From Topomyia yanbarensis (lineage: Eukaryota > Arthropoda > Insecta > Diptera > Culicidae): a stretch of 64,000 bases of DNA. Where the stretch lies: contig NC_080670.1 of the NCBI RefSeq assembly GCF_030247195.1, positions 162,078,080-162,142,079 on the forward strand. Reading direction: 5' to 3'. The notes beneath the pieces are model-generated. The model was not told where the DNA came from. It saw only the letters and a program-made list of their open reading frames with translations, and made no database searches. Positions 33,310-44,458 of this stretch are shown here, one piece after another. Both the position numbers and the translations under genes were made by a program. The number at the start of each line of letters is the position of its first letter. Position 1 is the first letter of the stretch.

Positions 33310-34149
33310 GAGGCGAATCCAGGAGGAGAGTTCGAGGCATCCGAACCCCGCAGAAAATTTTCAACTTGTTAAGAAATTCTAAACTAATTTCAATTTTAAA
33401 GTAGTTTAAAACTCAAAAACTCAAAAAATCTTGACATTCAGCTTGGTTAATGAGATACAGCGAGAAACGCGCTGAGAAATTTTTAATTTTTTGCTTCAAA
33501 TGACTGTATCTTGATGCATAATATGTTTGTATGTGTAAAACTATTTGAGAAACGCAATGGCATAATCGATTTCAAAACAAAAATACATGATTTGTGAGAA
33601 AAATGCAGTTTAAGTTTTTATCTGGAAATATAGCATATTTGGCAACACTGTAACCAAAATAACTATTTTTCTTAGATTCCCTGACTCATTTCCTTCAAAA
33701 TGCATCTCAACGATTATTTAAAGACCAAAAGAAACCAAAGATATGAATAAAAGTTAATAATTGATGATCTTTTCTGTGGAAAATTTTCCATGCACAATTA
33801 TGACACGCCATACAAATTTAATACACCTATGACACGTGTGAGTGCGACTTTTGTTTACACTTTTAGTAAAAACTCGCAACATAGTCAACCGATCTTCGTA
33901 ATATTTGAGAGGTTAATACAGAATAGATAGACGCATCAATTGCCTCTCTTGTATTGTTTATACCATTTATAAGTTTCAAGATATTCAAGCTCAAACTTTA
34001 AAAATCGTTTTTCTCGAAATGTGCAAAATGGCGCTTGTCATAAGATAGCACAACAGCGACGAAATGTTGTTTATCGCGTATCACGTAATGTGTTCATTTC
34101 AAAATCGAAATTTCAAACCCAATAGGAAACTTTATTCTAGATTCGCCTC
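33310..34149. mobile_element. TIR element related to 28249-28490
   Basis: GAGGCGAATCCAGG at the left is mirrored by CTAGATTCGCCTC at the right. The interior left part (AATTTCAATTTTAAAG) matches 28330-28350. About 840 bp, no transposase frame. The CAAACTTTAAA..CGTTTTTCTC segment at 33990 also occurs near 10335 and 60420. Confidence 0.55.
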
Positions 34150-34523
34150 AACTTGAAACAAAAATATATAATATTTAATTTGCTTGATCAGCATTAAATC
34201 AATTTCGTATTTCGGCAAACTAATTTTATCATTCGAGGGTGTGTGTGTGTGAAGGGGATGAATAACCCACAACCAAACCACCTATAAACGTCAAAAAAAT
34301 AGGGAGTGTTGTGTAGTGGCACAGCATCTTCTCTGGTCGAACCCTGAACTCGTTAGTGAGCTTAGCATAAAATATGGAGGTGTAAAAGTAGATAGATAGA
34401 TATCATCGATTCTGTGTACACGGATACGAAAAACTACCAAAAGTTGAGCTCTTTTGACTCAATCTGGGGGTAACGTGGAATAAGGTAAAAATAGGTAAAC
34501 CGTGTAGAAGGTAGTTTCCCTTT

Positions 34524-34789
34524 AACCACGGCAAAAATCACAACTCATTGAGAGGTTTTTTATACTCAACCTTGAGTTAAATTTACTTAAATTTAAGTTG
34601 AATCTACCTAATTTTGAGTATACTTCAAACAACTCAAAAGTACCTTATTCCATGGTTGATCCGGACTGAGTCGAATCTTTTTCTTTGTTTTTGACAACAC
34701 TCATTAGTGCGAAAGCAACGCAAAACTCAAAATTACTTAAATTAAGTTAAAAAAACTTATTTTGTGGGTTGTTTTATTTTCCGTGTACA
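34524..34789. mobile_element. AT-rich MITE with imperfect TIRs
   Basis: ACCACGGCAAAAATCACAAC at the left is imperfectly mirrored by GTTGTTTTATTTTCCGTGTA at the right. The interior is rich in ACTCAA/TTGAGT and TTAAATTTA dyads. Boundaries approximate. Confidence 0.5.
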
Positions 34790-34841
34790 GTAGTAGCGCT
34801 GCACAGTTTCATTGATTGTTGGCCATGATGCCAGAGTTAAG

Positions 34842-35031
34842 GTTGCACAGAGAATGCGTAAAATTCGCAAACGAAAAAAGCAGTTTTTTTCCACACCGTA
34901 TGTCAGATCTTCATAAAAATCAATCAGCGTATGTAGAATGTTGTTACTGTACTGCTGATTGATTTTTATGAAGATCTGACATACGGTGTGGAAAAAACTG
35001 CTTTTTTCGTTTTACGCATTCTCTGTGCAAC
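34842..35031. mobile_element. Foldback MITE, ~85-bp arms, GTTAAG duplication
   Basis: The ends are GTTGCACAGAGAATGCG and its reverse complement; each arm continues to TCATAAAAATCAATCAGC, leaving a central loop of about 20 bp. The left arm has a few extra bases (ATTCGCA). GTTAAG flanks both sides (34836-34841 and 35032-35037). The transcript would form one long hairpin. Confidence 0.85.
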
Positions 35032-35177
35032 GTTAAGGTTATTGAATCGTTGGATATTTAAAAATAATTATTTGTTGTCGATATCCGACCACCGCTGAAG
35101 GCGGTTGGTTTTGTACTTAGTGATAAGTTTAAATAAAGAGAATAGTCAAAATATCAATTTCCTACTTACCTGTTGCC

Positions 35178-35688
35178 AGGCTTGTTATTTGCTCACACAA
35201 TGAGCCACAAAGAGCGAAATACACCAATTAAAAATAGAGCAGCACAAAAACACTGCGATGTGCAGAACGACCGCACAAAGAGAAACTTGAAAACGAAAAA
35301 GAGTAGGATCTGTGCATCAAGAGCTGCACAATTTCGTTCAAAGAGTCACCTTGAAGAGCCACTTTTTTGTGCCTCCCCTCATTGGAAAGCAGGTAGGAAG
35401 GCAAATCAAACTACAATTCAGATAAAGTTTGATCGAAAGAACGTTTTAAAAATGTTTTTGGTTGCCTTCTCTTCTTACGTGAGCGTGGGACCAAGATACA
35501 CACTAAAGAGCCTCTTTATTTCTACTCTTTGTGGCGTGCAGCCATGGAGTAGAATACACGTGTGGGAGCAACACGCATAGGAGTGAAGAGGTTTATTGTG
35601 AAAGAGAAGAGCGGTGGCTCGCATGAAAAGTGCAAAGAGCGTTTGTTATTCTTCTCTTTATTTGCTCTGAGGTGCATAACATCCCTGC
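35178..35688. mobile_element. hAT-like non-autonomous element, 8-bp TSD
   Basis: CTGTTGCC flanks both sides (35170-35177 and 35689-35696), the duplication length of hAT transposons. The ends are AGGCTTGTTATTTG at the left and the inverse of GCAGGGATGTTATGC at the right, an imperfect hAT-type TIR. The interior is rich in AAAGAG/CTCTTT words. The 135-codon plus-strand open frame inside (35173-35580) runs across the TSD and is not credible. Confidence 0.7.
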
Positions 35689-35710
35689 CTGTTGCCGATC
35701 CATTACTTAC

Positions 35711-35891
35711 TTGCTACCGTTGATACCATCCGACGCATAACCTGCGATGAGAATTACCCGGAAACCACGTATCAGTTTGAATTCTCGACCCCTTTCAATC
35801 CCGGTCTGAACGAACCACTCATCCACAACGTAGCGCATTAGACGCATCAGGGGGGTTTGGTTGACATTTACAGAGTGATTGCATAATCTTT
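35711..35891 (-). other. Possible exon or coding relic (unassigned)
   Basis: On the minus strand, the acceptor-like GGTCTTTCTCATATAG and a consensus donor GTAAGT bracket 181 bp open in one frame (contains MRLMRYVVDEWFVQTGI). The opposite strand is also open over much of it (contains YPETTYQFEFSTPFNPGL) up to a TAG at 35838-35840. Codon-like G/C composition suggests real or former coding DNA, but strand and family are undecided. Confidence 0.25.
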
Positions 35892-36511
35892 CTATATGAG
35901 AAAGACCAATATATAGTAAAGTCCAAAAAAGTCAATTTTCGTAAAAAAAAATTTGCCGGGCTTACGTCAAATCCCGACGTTTCATGCATTTTAAAGACAT
36001 TTGGCATGAAAAATACAAATTCGATTTTAAAATTTTCCTTTACTCCCATTACGTTCCCGTTTCGTTGGCATCAAATGACTCAATTGATGTTTGTTAACGA
36101 CTACTCTACAAAATGAATACTTTGTCCGACCATATCCGTGAAGAGAGTAAAGTGCGATATTTCGATTATTGTATCGATTTTGTCGGCTGTTTTCGGCAAA
36201 GTTAAGACTAAGAGAAACGAAAGCAATGAAATTGAAAGATAGATATTCTAGAGCGAATCAGTTATAAACATAACACGGAAAACTAGGACTAGGCAGGCTC
36301 ATATGGCCATGATCGAAAGGAACTGTGAAGAATCTATTGCCTTCTACTGGTAGGAGTTGGCCTTTCCACCCAAGTTTACCGCATGGTCGTTGATAGAACA
36401 TAACTCATCATCATGTTTTACCGCCGATGCCGCGAATTATATTGCACACTACATTTTAAATGTAGTCATGTCCTGCACACAACCCTTAATTTTTTTCATA
36501 TATAAATTTAA
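35892..36511. other. No gene seen
   Basis: AT-rich sequence without recognised features. Confidence 0.35.
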
Positions 36512-36597
36512 CCCATTATTGCGTATGTGATGTTTACCCAATAAATGAGTTTTCCCAGTTTCGTCGTAGATGGGTGTTATAATACGCATTAATGGGT
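36512..36597. repeat. Short inverted repeat (about 86 bp)
   Basis: ACCCATTATTGCGTATG at the left pairs with CATTAATGGGT-type sequence at the right (ATACGCATTAATGGGT), with a further TACCCA/TGGGTG pair inside. Probably a miniature TIR element. Confidence 0.5.
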
Positions 36598-36660
36598 ACT
36601 TTATTTTAACCGTCATTATAATAACAGTAATTTTACGATTGAAAACAGATTCATATTAAA

Positions 36661-36896
36661 TTCCATATTAAATTCGCAAAAGGGCGAATAAGATTTGTAA
36701 ACAAACTTTTATTTTGATGGTTTCTCTTAACTTATTATAATTTCAAAGCAGAAAACAATTGAAATTACTTCTACGAAGGGTAAAAATTTACATTAACGCA
36801 TATTTTTCATGAAATTTCACTTTGTAGCAGACTAATGAGCGAAACAAGTTTGTTTACAAAAACACTTTCGCCTTTTTGACGAATTAATATTGAATT
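36661..36896. mobile_element. MITE family M1, copy 1
   Basis: The ends TTCCATATTAAATTCGCAAA and (inverted) AATTCAATATTAATTCGTCA form imperfect TIRs. The interior has GATTTGTAAACAAACTTTTA, ATTTTTCATGAAATTTCACT and AGTTTGTTTACAAAAA. Related copies: 47771-48005 (same strand), 51847-52083 (inverted), and a deleted copy at 37636-37750. Confidence 0.8.
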
Positions 36897-37635
36897 GCTT
36901 TTTGGCTGAGCTATGATTAAATCCACATATTGATCAGTGCTTTAAATCTGTTCAAATTAGTTCCTTCAACTAGCAGAGTATGTAGATCGAACACAATGGA
37001 CATTGCTACAACGTTGAATATGATTTTGTTTCGTAATTTTAATACAATTAACCGAAAGCTACATTCAGTCCCTATCGTGCAGCACGCGATAGCAAAATAT
37101 CCAGTTTCCCCGAAATTATTTTGCAGTTCAATCCAGCAAGCAACTTTCTACAAAACAAAAACGACAGGATAATGCAAATTCCACCCCAACTGTTGGAAGC
37201 CTATTTCTCTAGGAAAATATAATTCGATTTGACTAGCGGGAAAACCCGTTGAATATTTGTTTATATATTTACATATAGTGTGCAAAATGTGACTGGTTTG
37301 TATCACTGTCAACCATCTAGATAGGTCTAAAATATAGCTAGCGATAGATATTCAGCTGCAACAACCTACATTTGCTTACCGTTTGACTAACAGCGGCGAG
37401 AAGTGCATTTCGTTCGATTTGCTCGTTTGGCTGTAGTTCAAGGACAGAGGGAAATATTCCACCCACAATGCATCGTTCAGTATAAAGAAGCAGAATGGGT
37501 GAATATCTAGACCATCCTGTGATGAAATCGAAGGGCGAAGGGCGATTTCTACCAATTACGATCGGATTATTGCAATAGGATCTATTTTGTCCATTCGTTT
37601 GAGCTTGACCTGTTTTGGTATGAAATCATTAAAAA

Positions 37636-37750
37636 TTACAATACATATTTTTCAAAAGGGACAATAGATTTTGTAAACAATCTTTCGTGTATCTGAGCGA
37701 AATACTTTGTTTGCAAAAACCTTGTGCGAACTTTTGAAAAAGTAATATTC
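37636..37750. mobile_element. MITE family M1, deleted copy
   Basis: Contains CAAAAGGGACAATAGATTTT, GTAAACAATCTTTCG, GAGCGAAATACTTTGTTTGC and AAAAGTAATATTCATG. The middle of the family consensus is missing. Confidence 0.55.
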
Positions 37751-37785
37751 ATGAAGTTTGAACCTTTTTTAAGGAGTTAATTGAA

Positions 37786-38224
37786 GCCAATTTTGGTTTA
37801 ACTTTGTATATATTTAGCCAGTTAGACGAACTGACAGCAAGTTGGTGTCAGTTACTGACGAGTGAGACACGAATCATTAAAATCCAACTATTATTGCTTC
37901 AGTCTTGTGCCCTCATACGCGAATTGGATTATCTATTTTTTTCCTTTGGGAATAGTGTTGCATATTCGCAGACCTTGGTTCTCATGGCGAAAGACAGTTT
38001 GTTTCCCTATACTCGTCAGCGACCGCGAGCTTCTGTGTCTGGCTAACCGAGACATCACTCGGTACCAGTCAATTGTTCTAGTCGTTCACATATGTTGTGT
38101 GGACTGTTTAGATTTAGTCTCTAACTAGCGCCAATTTTGGTATTAGTTTGGATATATCGTCTAACTGACAGCAAGTTGGTGCCAGTTACTGACGAGTGGA
38201 ACACGAAACATTAAAATCCAACTA
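37786..38224. repeat. Direct repeat pair, ~100 bp units
   Basis: 37786-37890 and 38130-38224 share GCCAATTTTGG, CTGACAGCAAGTTGGTG, CAGTTACTGACGAGTG and ATTAAAATCCAACTAT. The intervening 240 bp are not repeated. It could be remnants of LTRs of a tiny element or a local duplication. Confidence 0.65.
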
Positions 38225-38354
38225 TCGTAAGAATTATTATTTCTTTGCAGATTTATAAGTAGTTTTGAATTGTCCTGTTATGGTTCGCAATCGTGACTAT
38301 AAAAACGGCAGAAGTCCAGTGAAATAGGAACAGCTTTTTCATTATCTTAACCAC

Positions 38355-38634
38355 AGAGAACAGACATATAAGCTGGAACAAACTTTCCCGAAAAACCTGT
38401 GTAAACATTTAAATGAAAATACGTTTAAAATCACTATCGCATACAGGTTCGTATGCGTGAGGCACCATTGTATCCAAGTTTGCACACAAGTCCCGTATAG
38501 AGATTGCTGGCCGATCGAAGCGCCGACCAGTGGCAAGTTGCTATTTGCTATTGTCATTTCAAAGCGACAGTTTCATTTCTTACATAAGTTGAAAACTTTA
38601 CTTGTATGTCAATTCTCAGTGTTTTAACTGAGAA
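38355..38634. repeat. Left arm of a long-range inverted repeat
   Basis: AGAGAACAGACATATAAGC starts an about 280-bp segment that is repeated inverted at 41638-41893, with shared blocks such as GGCACCATTGTATCCAAG-like (left) and GCGCCG(A/G)CCAGTGG, TTTCAAAGCGACAGTTTCAT and TGTATGTCA. Identity is high but not perfect. Confidence 0.75.
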
Positions 38635-40639
38635 AATTGTAAATCTCGCCTGGCTTCTGAGATCTCTTGAATGTTTGGAGCTGACCGAGCCGAAATCGAT
38701 GTATTTCACACAACCTGATCATCTCATCCTAATTTGAGCTCCATAAAGTTGAATGATTCATAGCTTCTGAAATTCAAATTTCGTTCAATTCCTTGCGTCT
38801 CTATCAGTCATAATCTTTTAATCTGTTTTTATCAGTCAATCGAGTGTCAGTGACATTTATTCAACGATGAAATACTCCTAACTTTATAAATATTTTATTT
38901 TTGCGAAAGATGATCATATTTCCCAAATGATCTTATTAAATGGTGAAAGATAGAAAACCCCCAACCATCTTCAGCTTGCAAAGCACAAACGAATTACAAT
39001 CACTACCTTAAAGAAAACTTACTTCAAATGTCATGAGTGCGGAAATTTTCCCACAAACTTGTAACTGGCAAAGATGATCAATCACGATTTTTTCCACGCC
39101 TCCTATCACGAATTATCGCGCTGAAGTGGTTCACATACACACAAGTTTGTTTCAGTACCCAAAGATACTGGAAGTAATCCGGAGCAAACTGGGGGAAAGT
39201 TGTTCCAGCAGTATTCGTTCATTCTTCGCTCTTTTTGCCTCCTCGCTGGCTAGCAGTGCTGGTAGGTAGGATTTCTTGCTCTGTAGAATCTGGGAGCCAA
39301 ATGCGCTGGAACAAACCCATTGCTTGCGCAAATGGTCGAATTTCGGAGAAAACCCGAACAGTTCCGAATATGCAAGAGATACGCAATCGTATCATTCACC
39401 TGGGTAACTCACCGTCGAGTGATAAGAAAGGCAAGAGAAAAGGTGCGTAAAATTGTCCAGGGAAGTGCTCAGCGTATAGGGTAGGAAATATTGCTTTTAT
39501 TGATGTCTTAAATTCCGATTCAAGGTTTTTCGTAATTACGAGATTTAATCTTAATGTTTGTATTCCTGTTATCGCATCATAAATACTGGCTTATCTGATT
39601 GCGGAAACTTGTCATCACCGATCACTCAACATGGACTGGACGTCAAACATTAGAACAGCGAATACAATGTACTGAACTATGAGTTCTACTAATTATTTTC
39701 ATAAAACAAAATATGTCTGATTCGCATTAATAATGAATTAATAGTGTACGGTCAATGAATATTTCAATAAACATAATCAACTGGTTTGATAGCCAAGTAG
39801 GGTATCATCGAATTGAACTCGTATCTGTCAGACTAGTCTGATTACTTTATAGCTCCCCTATAAAGCTGAAAAGTCGCCCCAGGCACAACTGATAATTTCA
39901 CTTACGCTCGAACCGGTACGACTGTCACTTATATGGTTCTAATTTACAAATCATCAATGAATAATAAAGCTATCGGTACCTGTGAAATGTCTGGAATGGA
40001 GTGATATCGCCGATGACCCTCGTCTGGCATTGGTCGTTGAACCGTGTAATTAGGAAGTTAAATTATGCGTATCACAGTGTTAAGAGTGATACGGCTGCTT
40101 CGAGAAATGATTGCGGTTCTTCATTTTATAGATCCAAAAGACTGATGGAGAATTAAACTATTTTGGATAAACGTAATAGCAAGGTAATAGAAAATATAAA
40201 TAGTTAACTGTTTGCGTATATATTCGCGATAGTTATTCTTATTTCCACAAAGCTTGACCAAGAACAATAAAAAATATTTTCCAGTTCTATAAACGAATAG
40301 TTAAAGAAACGTGCAGCGTTTTAATAATATTGTTTTTGAAAGATAAATGACAAGCAACCAGTTTAACCGAACAATATCGGATTGCATTTTACATGTGACC
40401 GGACGAATCAGTTTATATTTTCAGAACCATATAACCGATCCATACGAAATTTTATAGTAGTCTATAGGGATACTCTTTGTTTGAGAAAATCCACCCAATT
40501 AACTCTAAGAAACTGATGCAAGTCTGTTAATTTTGAATGATGGCTGCCGTTTCCGAATACTCCTGAAACCGCCTTTTTCTGATCAACGAAATTTCGGTTG
40601 ATTGTCAGTGAACTAGAATTGCAAATACTTGTTGTTTGG
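38635..40639. other. Mostly featureless DNA around the candidate exon
   Basis: Apart from the candidate exon at 39287-39442 there is nothing recognisable. It is part of the 3-kb interior between the inverted arms. Confidence 0.35.
39287..39442 (+). CDS. Candidate internal exon (unassigned)
   Basis: An acceptor with good pyrimidine tract (TTTCTTGCTCTGTAG) and a donor (AAAAG/GTGCGT) bracket 156 bp, a length divisible by three, open in the frame reading MRWNKPIACANGRISEKTRT then a NRIIHLGNSPSSDKKGKRKG-like end. A second frame is also open. The G/C-ending codons and basic C-terminal end look exon-like, but no family is recognised. Confidence 0.28.
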
Positions 40640-40915
40640 CACCCATTTTAGCAATATTGCCTCCTTTTTTCCATTCGTCGCGGTATCGGTTTTAATCGAA
40701 ATATTCTTTGTGATTGCACTTCAAAATCCGTAACTCCGGAACCGGAAGTCGAATCGGGATGAAATTTAATAGCAGTTTACGGTGACGCAACACCATTTGA
40801 GACTAAGTTTGATCAAATCTGTTTAGTCATCTCCGGTAAATCTATGTAGGCTATAGGAACCGTCAATGGCTCCATGGGTTCCGAATTCCGGACCGAATTT
40901 CAAATATGTAAGATG
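40640..40915. repeat. Dispersed repeat fragment
   Basis: Contains TCCGTAACTCCGGAACCGG, GTCGAATCGGGATGAAATTT and related words. I recognise this as a common aedine repeat from memory; no second copy exists in the window to prove it. Confidence 0.4.
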
Positions 40916-40919
40916 TAAG

Positions 40920-41192
40920 AATTGTTTGTTCATTTGTTTAATCTAGCAATCAGATAAAAACATCTGGAAGTTTTTGATCCTTGTACCTCAACTATGCAGT
41001 TGCGCATGTTGAAACACTGATAAACGGTGATCATATTAGCGTTCGAGGTGCATTTATTCTTATTTATGAACGCTAATATGATCACCGTTTATCAGTGTTT
41101 CAACATGCGCAACTGCATAGTTGAGGTACAAGGATCAAAAACTTCCAGATGTTTTTATCTGATTGCTAGATTAAACAAATGAACAAACAATT
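40920..41192. repeat. Perfect palindrome: 125-bp arms, 23-bp spacer
   Basis: 40920-41044 is the exact reverse complement of 41068-41192 by base-by-base reading, with the loop at 41045-41067. The arms begin AATTGTTTGTTCATTTG. No clear target duplication was found. There is no long open frame. It would form a long perfect hairpin in RNA. It may be a very young foldback MITE, a local inversion-duplication, or an assembly/cloning effect. Confidence 0.92.
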
Positions 41193-41637
41193 TCAAAAAG
41201 AATCATTCAGTATGTTACATTGGATGCGATAGCATTTTGTCAAAATTTCATACAGCAAACGATCTAAAAATTTTGCTGACGCTCCAGTTTTTAGATGTTC
41301 ACCATAAATAAATTTATTTTATTTTGTGGAAAGTTCGGTGACAAAATGGTTTTACTGGTTAAATCAATGAACGATTTGTTGTTCAAATCCCCAGCAAAAC
41401 TTAGCTAAAGCCAGTAATTCAAACTAAGTGTGTGTCTTGCCCAAAAACGCTATTGCATCCAATGTATTACTTGAAATAAGCAACACGTGATTTATTTTGA
41501 GAACTTCAAATAGTAGTCAAAATCAAATTCGTATCCTTGAAATATCTATGCTAGTGGTAAGTTCTCGAAAAATGAATTTCGAGGTATTCTAAAAATTGTT
41601 CTTGGACGAAGCTGTTAATTTCTTTCAAACAATTATG

Positions 41638-41893
41638 AAGACTAAAGCACTGAGGACTGACATACAAGTAAAATTTTCAACTTGTGTAAGAAATGAAACT
41701 GTCGCTTTGAAATGACAACAAGTAGCAACTTTCCACTGGCCGGCGCTTCGATCGGCCAGCATTCGCTATACGCGACTTGTGTGCAAACTTGGATACAATG
41801 GTGACTCACGCATGCGAACCTGTATGCGATGGTGATTTTCAAAGTAGTTTCATTCAAATGTTATGTTATTCAAAGCTTATATGTCTGTTCTCT
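41638..41893. repeat. Right arm of the long-range inverted repeat
   Basis: Inverted match of 38355-38634, with its outer end GCTTATATGTCTGTTCTCT. The two arms are 3.0 kb apart; no transposase frame lies between them. Confidence 0.75.
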
Positions 41894-42429
41894 TTCTAAT
41901 ATTCTGCTTTCTAAAACTTCATAGGCTGAATAATAAATAGAGCTCAGTCTACTTCCAACTACCGAAGACAGTGGTCCCAAAAAGTTTTCAAATAGAGCGC
42001 GATAAAATATACAATTAGTCAATCGCATTTAATTCATGTGCACTGTACTACAAGAATTCCGAACAAAGTATTGTTATTTTCATTCCAGCAATGAGAGTGG
42101 CGTAGCCAAAAATTCTATTTGGTGAGGGTTTGGACGAATAGAATTTGATGTAACTTTGATAAAATGATCCACAAACAAAAATAATTCATATATTTAGAAC
42201 AGCTTTAAGCCTCCGTAGATAACTGTCATGATTTGTTTTAAGTTAAAGAATATGCACTTTTAAAGTTGAAGAAATGTTCGAAAAATTTTCTTGCGGTTAA
42301 AATAATTCCGAAACCGTCATCGTTGAAAGTTTAAAAACTTCGAAGAAGTTTTCTGTTATAAAACGTCGCGTATTCGGATTAGGGCATTGCAAAAAGAAAC
42401 TTATTTTTTGAATTCTCAAAGTCCCCAAA
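41894..42429. other. No gene seen
   Basis: AT-rich. ACAGTGGTCCCAAAAAG at 41970-41986 matches a repeat near 30992. Confidence 0.35.
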
Positions 42430-43757
42430 GTGTTGAAGCAAGCTCAAATGCCAAATTTCACAACATCTGAACAATTTTAGACCCCCGCCCACTAAGTTTG
42501 AAGTTTTTGACATTGGTACTATTGAAAAAATATGAGAGAAAACATTAAATGTTACAATTTTTGAAGTAGTGCTCGAAAAATTACAGTTTATACCTTTTTA
42601 AAGAAAACATTTTTAGTATGTCAATGGAAAAGTCTTTTTTTTTTTTGAAAAATGTAGAATGTTGGGCTTTTAGAATATTTGTTCCAAAAATCTCCTACTA
42701 CTTATAGCTATTTTGCTCTAAGCTGCACATCATACATATTTTGCTTTTTTTCTAATGTAGAAAGTCTCAGAAATCAGACGGTACTTTTACGACCATTGTC
42801 AGAATACGAGAAGTCAAGGTTCTAGGGTATTTCGTCATTCATATTAGATTTCATTTGCTCATGAATATATCTCAAATATACTTCAATCGAATTTTATTAA
42901 TTGTACTTTGTTGAACGTGAAAAATCCTAAGGAACAAAATAGAAGTAGATTTGCCATCGGTAAAATTCAGATGCATTAGATTTTTTGACATTTAGTCTCG
43001 AGTCCATATTTTATCATTAAATAACACATATCAACTCCATTTACCAACAAATAATTATTCAATTTACTACTTTCAATGTGAAAAATGTTCAGGAATCACA
43101 TGGTAAATGTTTCATTTCAGGAAAAATACAAGAAGTTAGGTATTACGGAATTTGATGAAAAAATAGGTTTCTAGACCAAATGTAAATAAATCTAATGTTT
43201 CTGAATTTTATAGGCAACAAATTAATTTCCCATTTGTTCCTCAGAATGTTTTACGTTCAACAAGATACTTTTAGTAAAAATTGATTGAAGAATAATAGAG
43301 ATCTATGCACTAGAAAATGATTAAATTTAATATGAATGACAAAATGCCCTAGAATATGAATGACAAAATGCCTTAGAATCTCGTATTCTGACAAAGGTCG
43401 CAAAGGTACTGTTCGATTTCTGAGATTTTTTCACGCCATAAAAATTGAAAAATATGTATGATTTGCATCATAGAACAGAATGGTTATTAAGAATGATGAA
43501 TTTTTTTGACAAATGCCCCAAAACTCCAGCTTTCCCTGTTTGTTGGGAAACAAGGGTACTTTGAATGAAATGCTACAATTTTTGTCTTAAAAATGGTATA
43601 CATTGTAATTTTTCGAGTGCTACTTCATAGTCATGGCACTTAGTATAATTTTTCCTCATATTTTTTCCATAGTGTCATGGTTAAAAACTTCAGGCGAGGG
43701 GGTTTAAAATTGTCCAAATGTTGTGAAATTTGGTATCTAAGTTTACTTTGACATTTG
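42430..43757. mobile_element. Foldback element family F1 (two long arms)
   Basis: The left arm (about 42430-43050) contains CAAATGCCAAATTTCACAAC, CTCGAAAAATTACAGTTTAT and AGAATACGAGAAGTCAAGGT. The right arm (about 43140-43757) holds their inverted forms (GTTGTGAAATTTGGTATC, TGTAATTTTTCGAGTGC, TCGTATTCTGACAAAGG). Arms are about 75 percent alike by eye. A T-run of 27 follows at 43758-43784. No protein capacity. 30322-30960 is a third, single arm. Confidence 0.78.
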
Positions 43758-43784
43758 TTTTTTTTTTTTTTTTTTTTTTTTTTT

Positions 43785-44239
43785 CAATGTGCTAATTCTC
43801 AATTTCTGATACAATAATTTTAGTAATAAATTCTCCTAGAGGGCATTATGGAAAAAAATAGTAAGAGTCAATGTGTATTTAGAAAAGTTGTTGTGAATGT
43901 CATTTACAATAACTTTGTGGAAGACAGGACACTGCGGAAAACCATGTGGGAGAGACACCACGCCAAAAACACCTTCCCATACAAAAACAAATATAAAGAC
44001 TTCATCATCTTTAGCTAGATCACATAGTTACATACAACAAAAAAACTTTCTCCAATTTTTTTTATTATATTGCAGACAAAATTACAAACTTTCAAAAGCA
44101 ATTAAAAATATCTGTTGTCGTTTGCCTCTTTTCGAGATGTCAACACTTGATGAGGGCGTATTTTTCAGTGAGAATTATGTATAACTTTTGAATCAGACAA
44201 GTTAAAAACATCCTGCTATCAACAAAAGTTACCCCTAAT
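43785..44239. other. No gene seen
   Basis: Short open frames only; nothing recognised. Confidence 0.35.
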
Positions 44240-44454
44240 TATTCTGGTTGCAGTTTAAAATCGAAATAGTGAACTTGCGCCTTTTGATTTTTCTCCTATT
44301 TTCAGTGTGCGAAGCTAAAGCGTAACTGGTGTAGATGATGCGCAAGTTGATTCTCTAACATGTACACAAGATGCGCTTTAGTTGCCCACTCTGCAAATAG
44401 GGAAAATAACGAAAGGCGCAATTCATTTTTCGATTTTCAACTGCAACCAGAATA
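44240..44454. mobile_element. MITE with ~90-bp inverted arms
   Basis: TATTCTGGTTGCAGTTTAAA at the left is mirrored by TTTTCAACTGCAACCAGAAT at the right, and inner blocks (CTTGCGCCTTTTG / CGAAAGGCGCAATTC; CTAAAGCG / CGCTTTAG) also pair. The short open frames here are by-products of the palindrome. Confidence 0.75.
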
Positions 44455-44458
44455 TGGT

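Noticed and set aside
35173..35580. 135-codon plus-strand frame
   Set aside because: Begins inside the hAT target duplication and runs through AAAGAG-rich MITE sequence. Not a gene.
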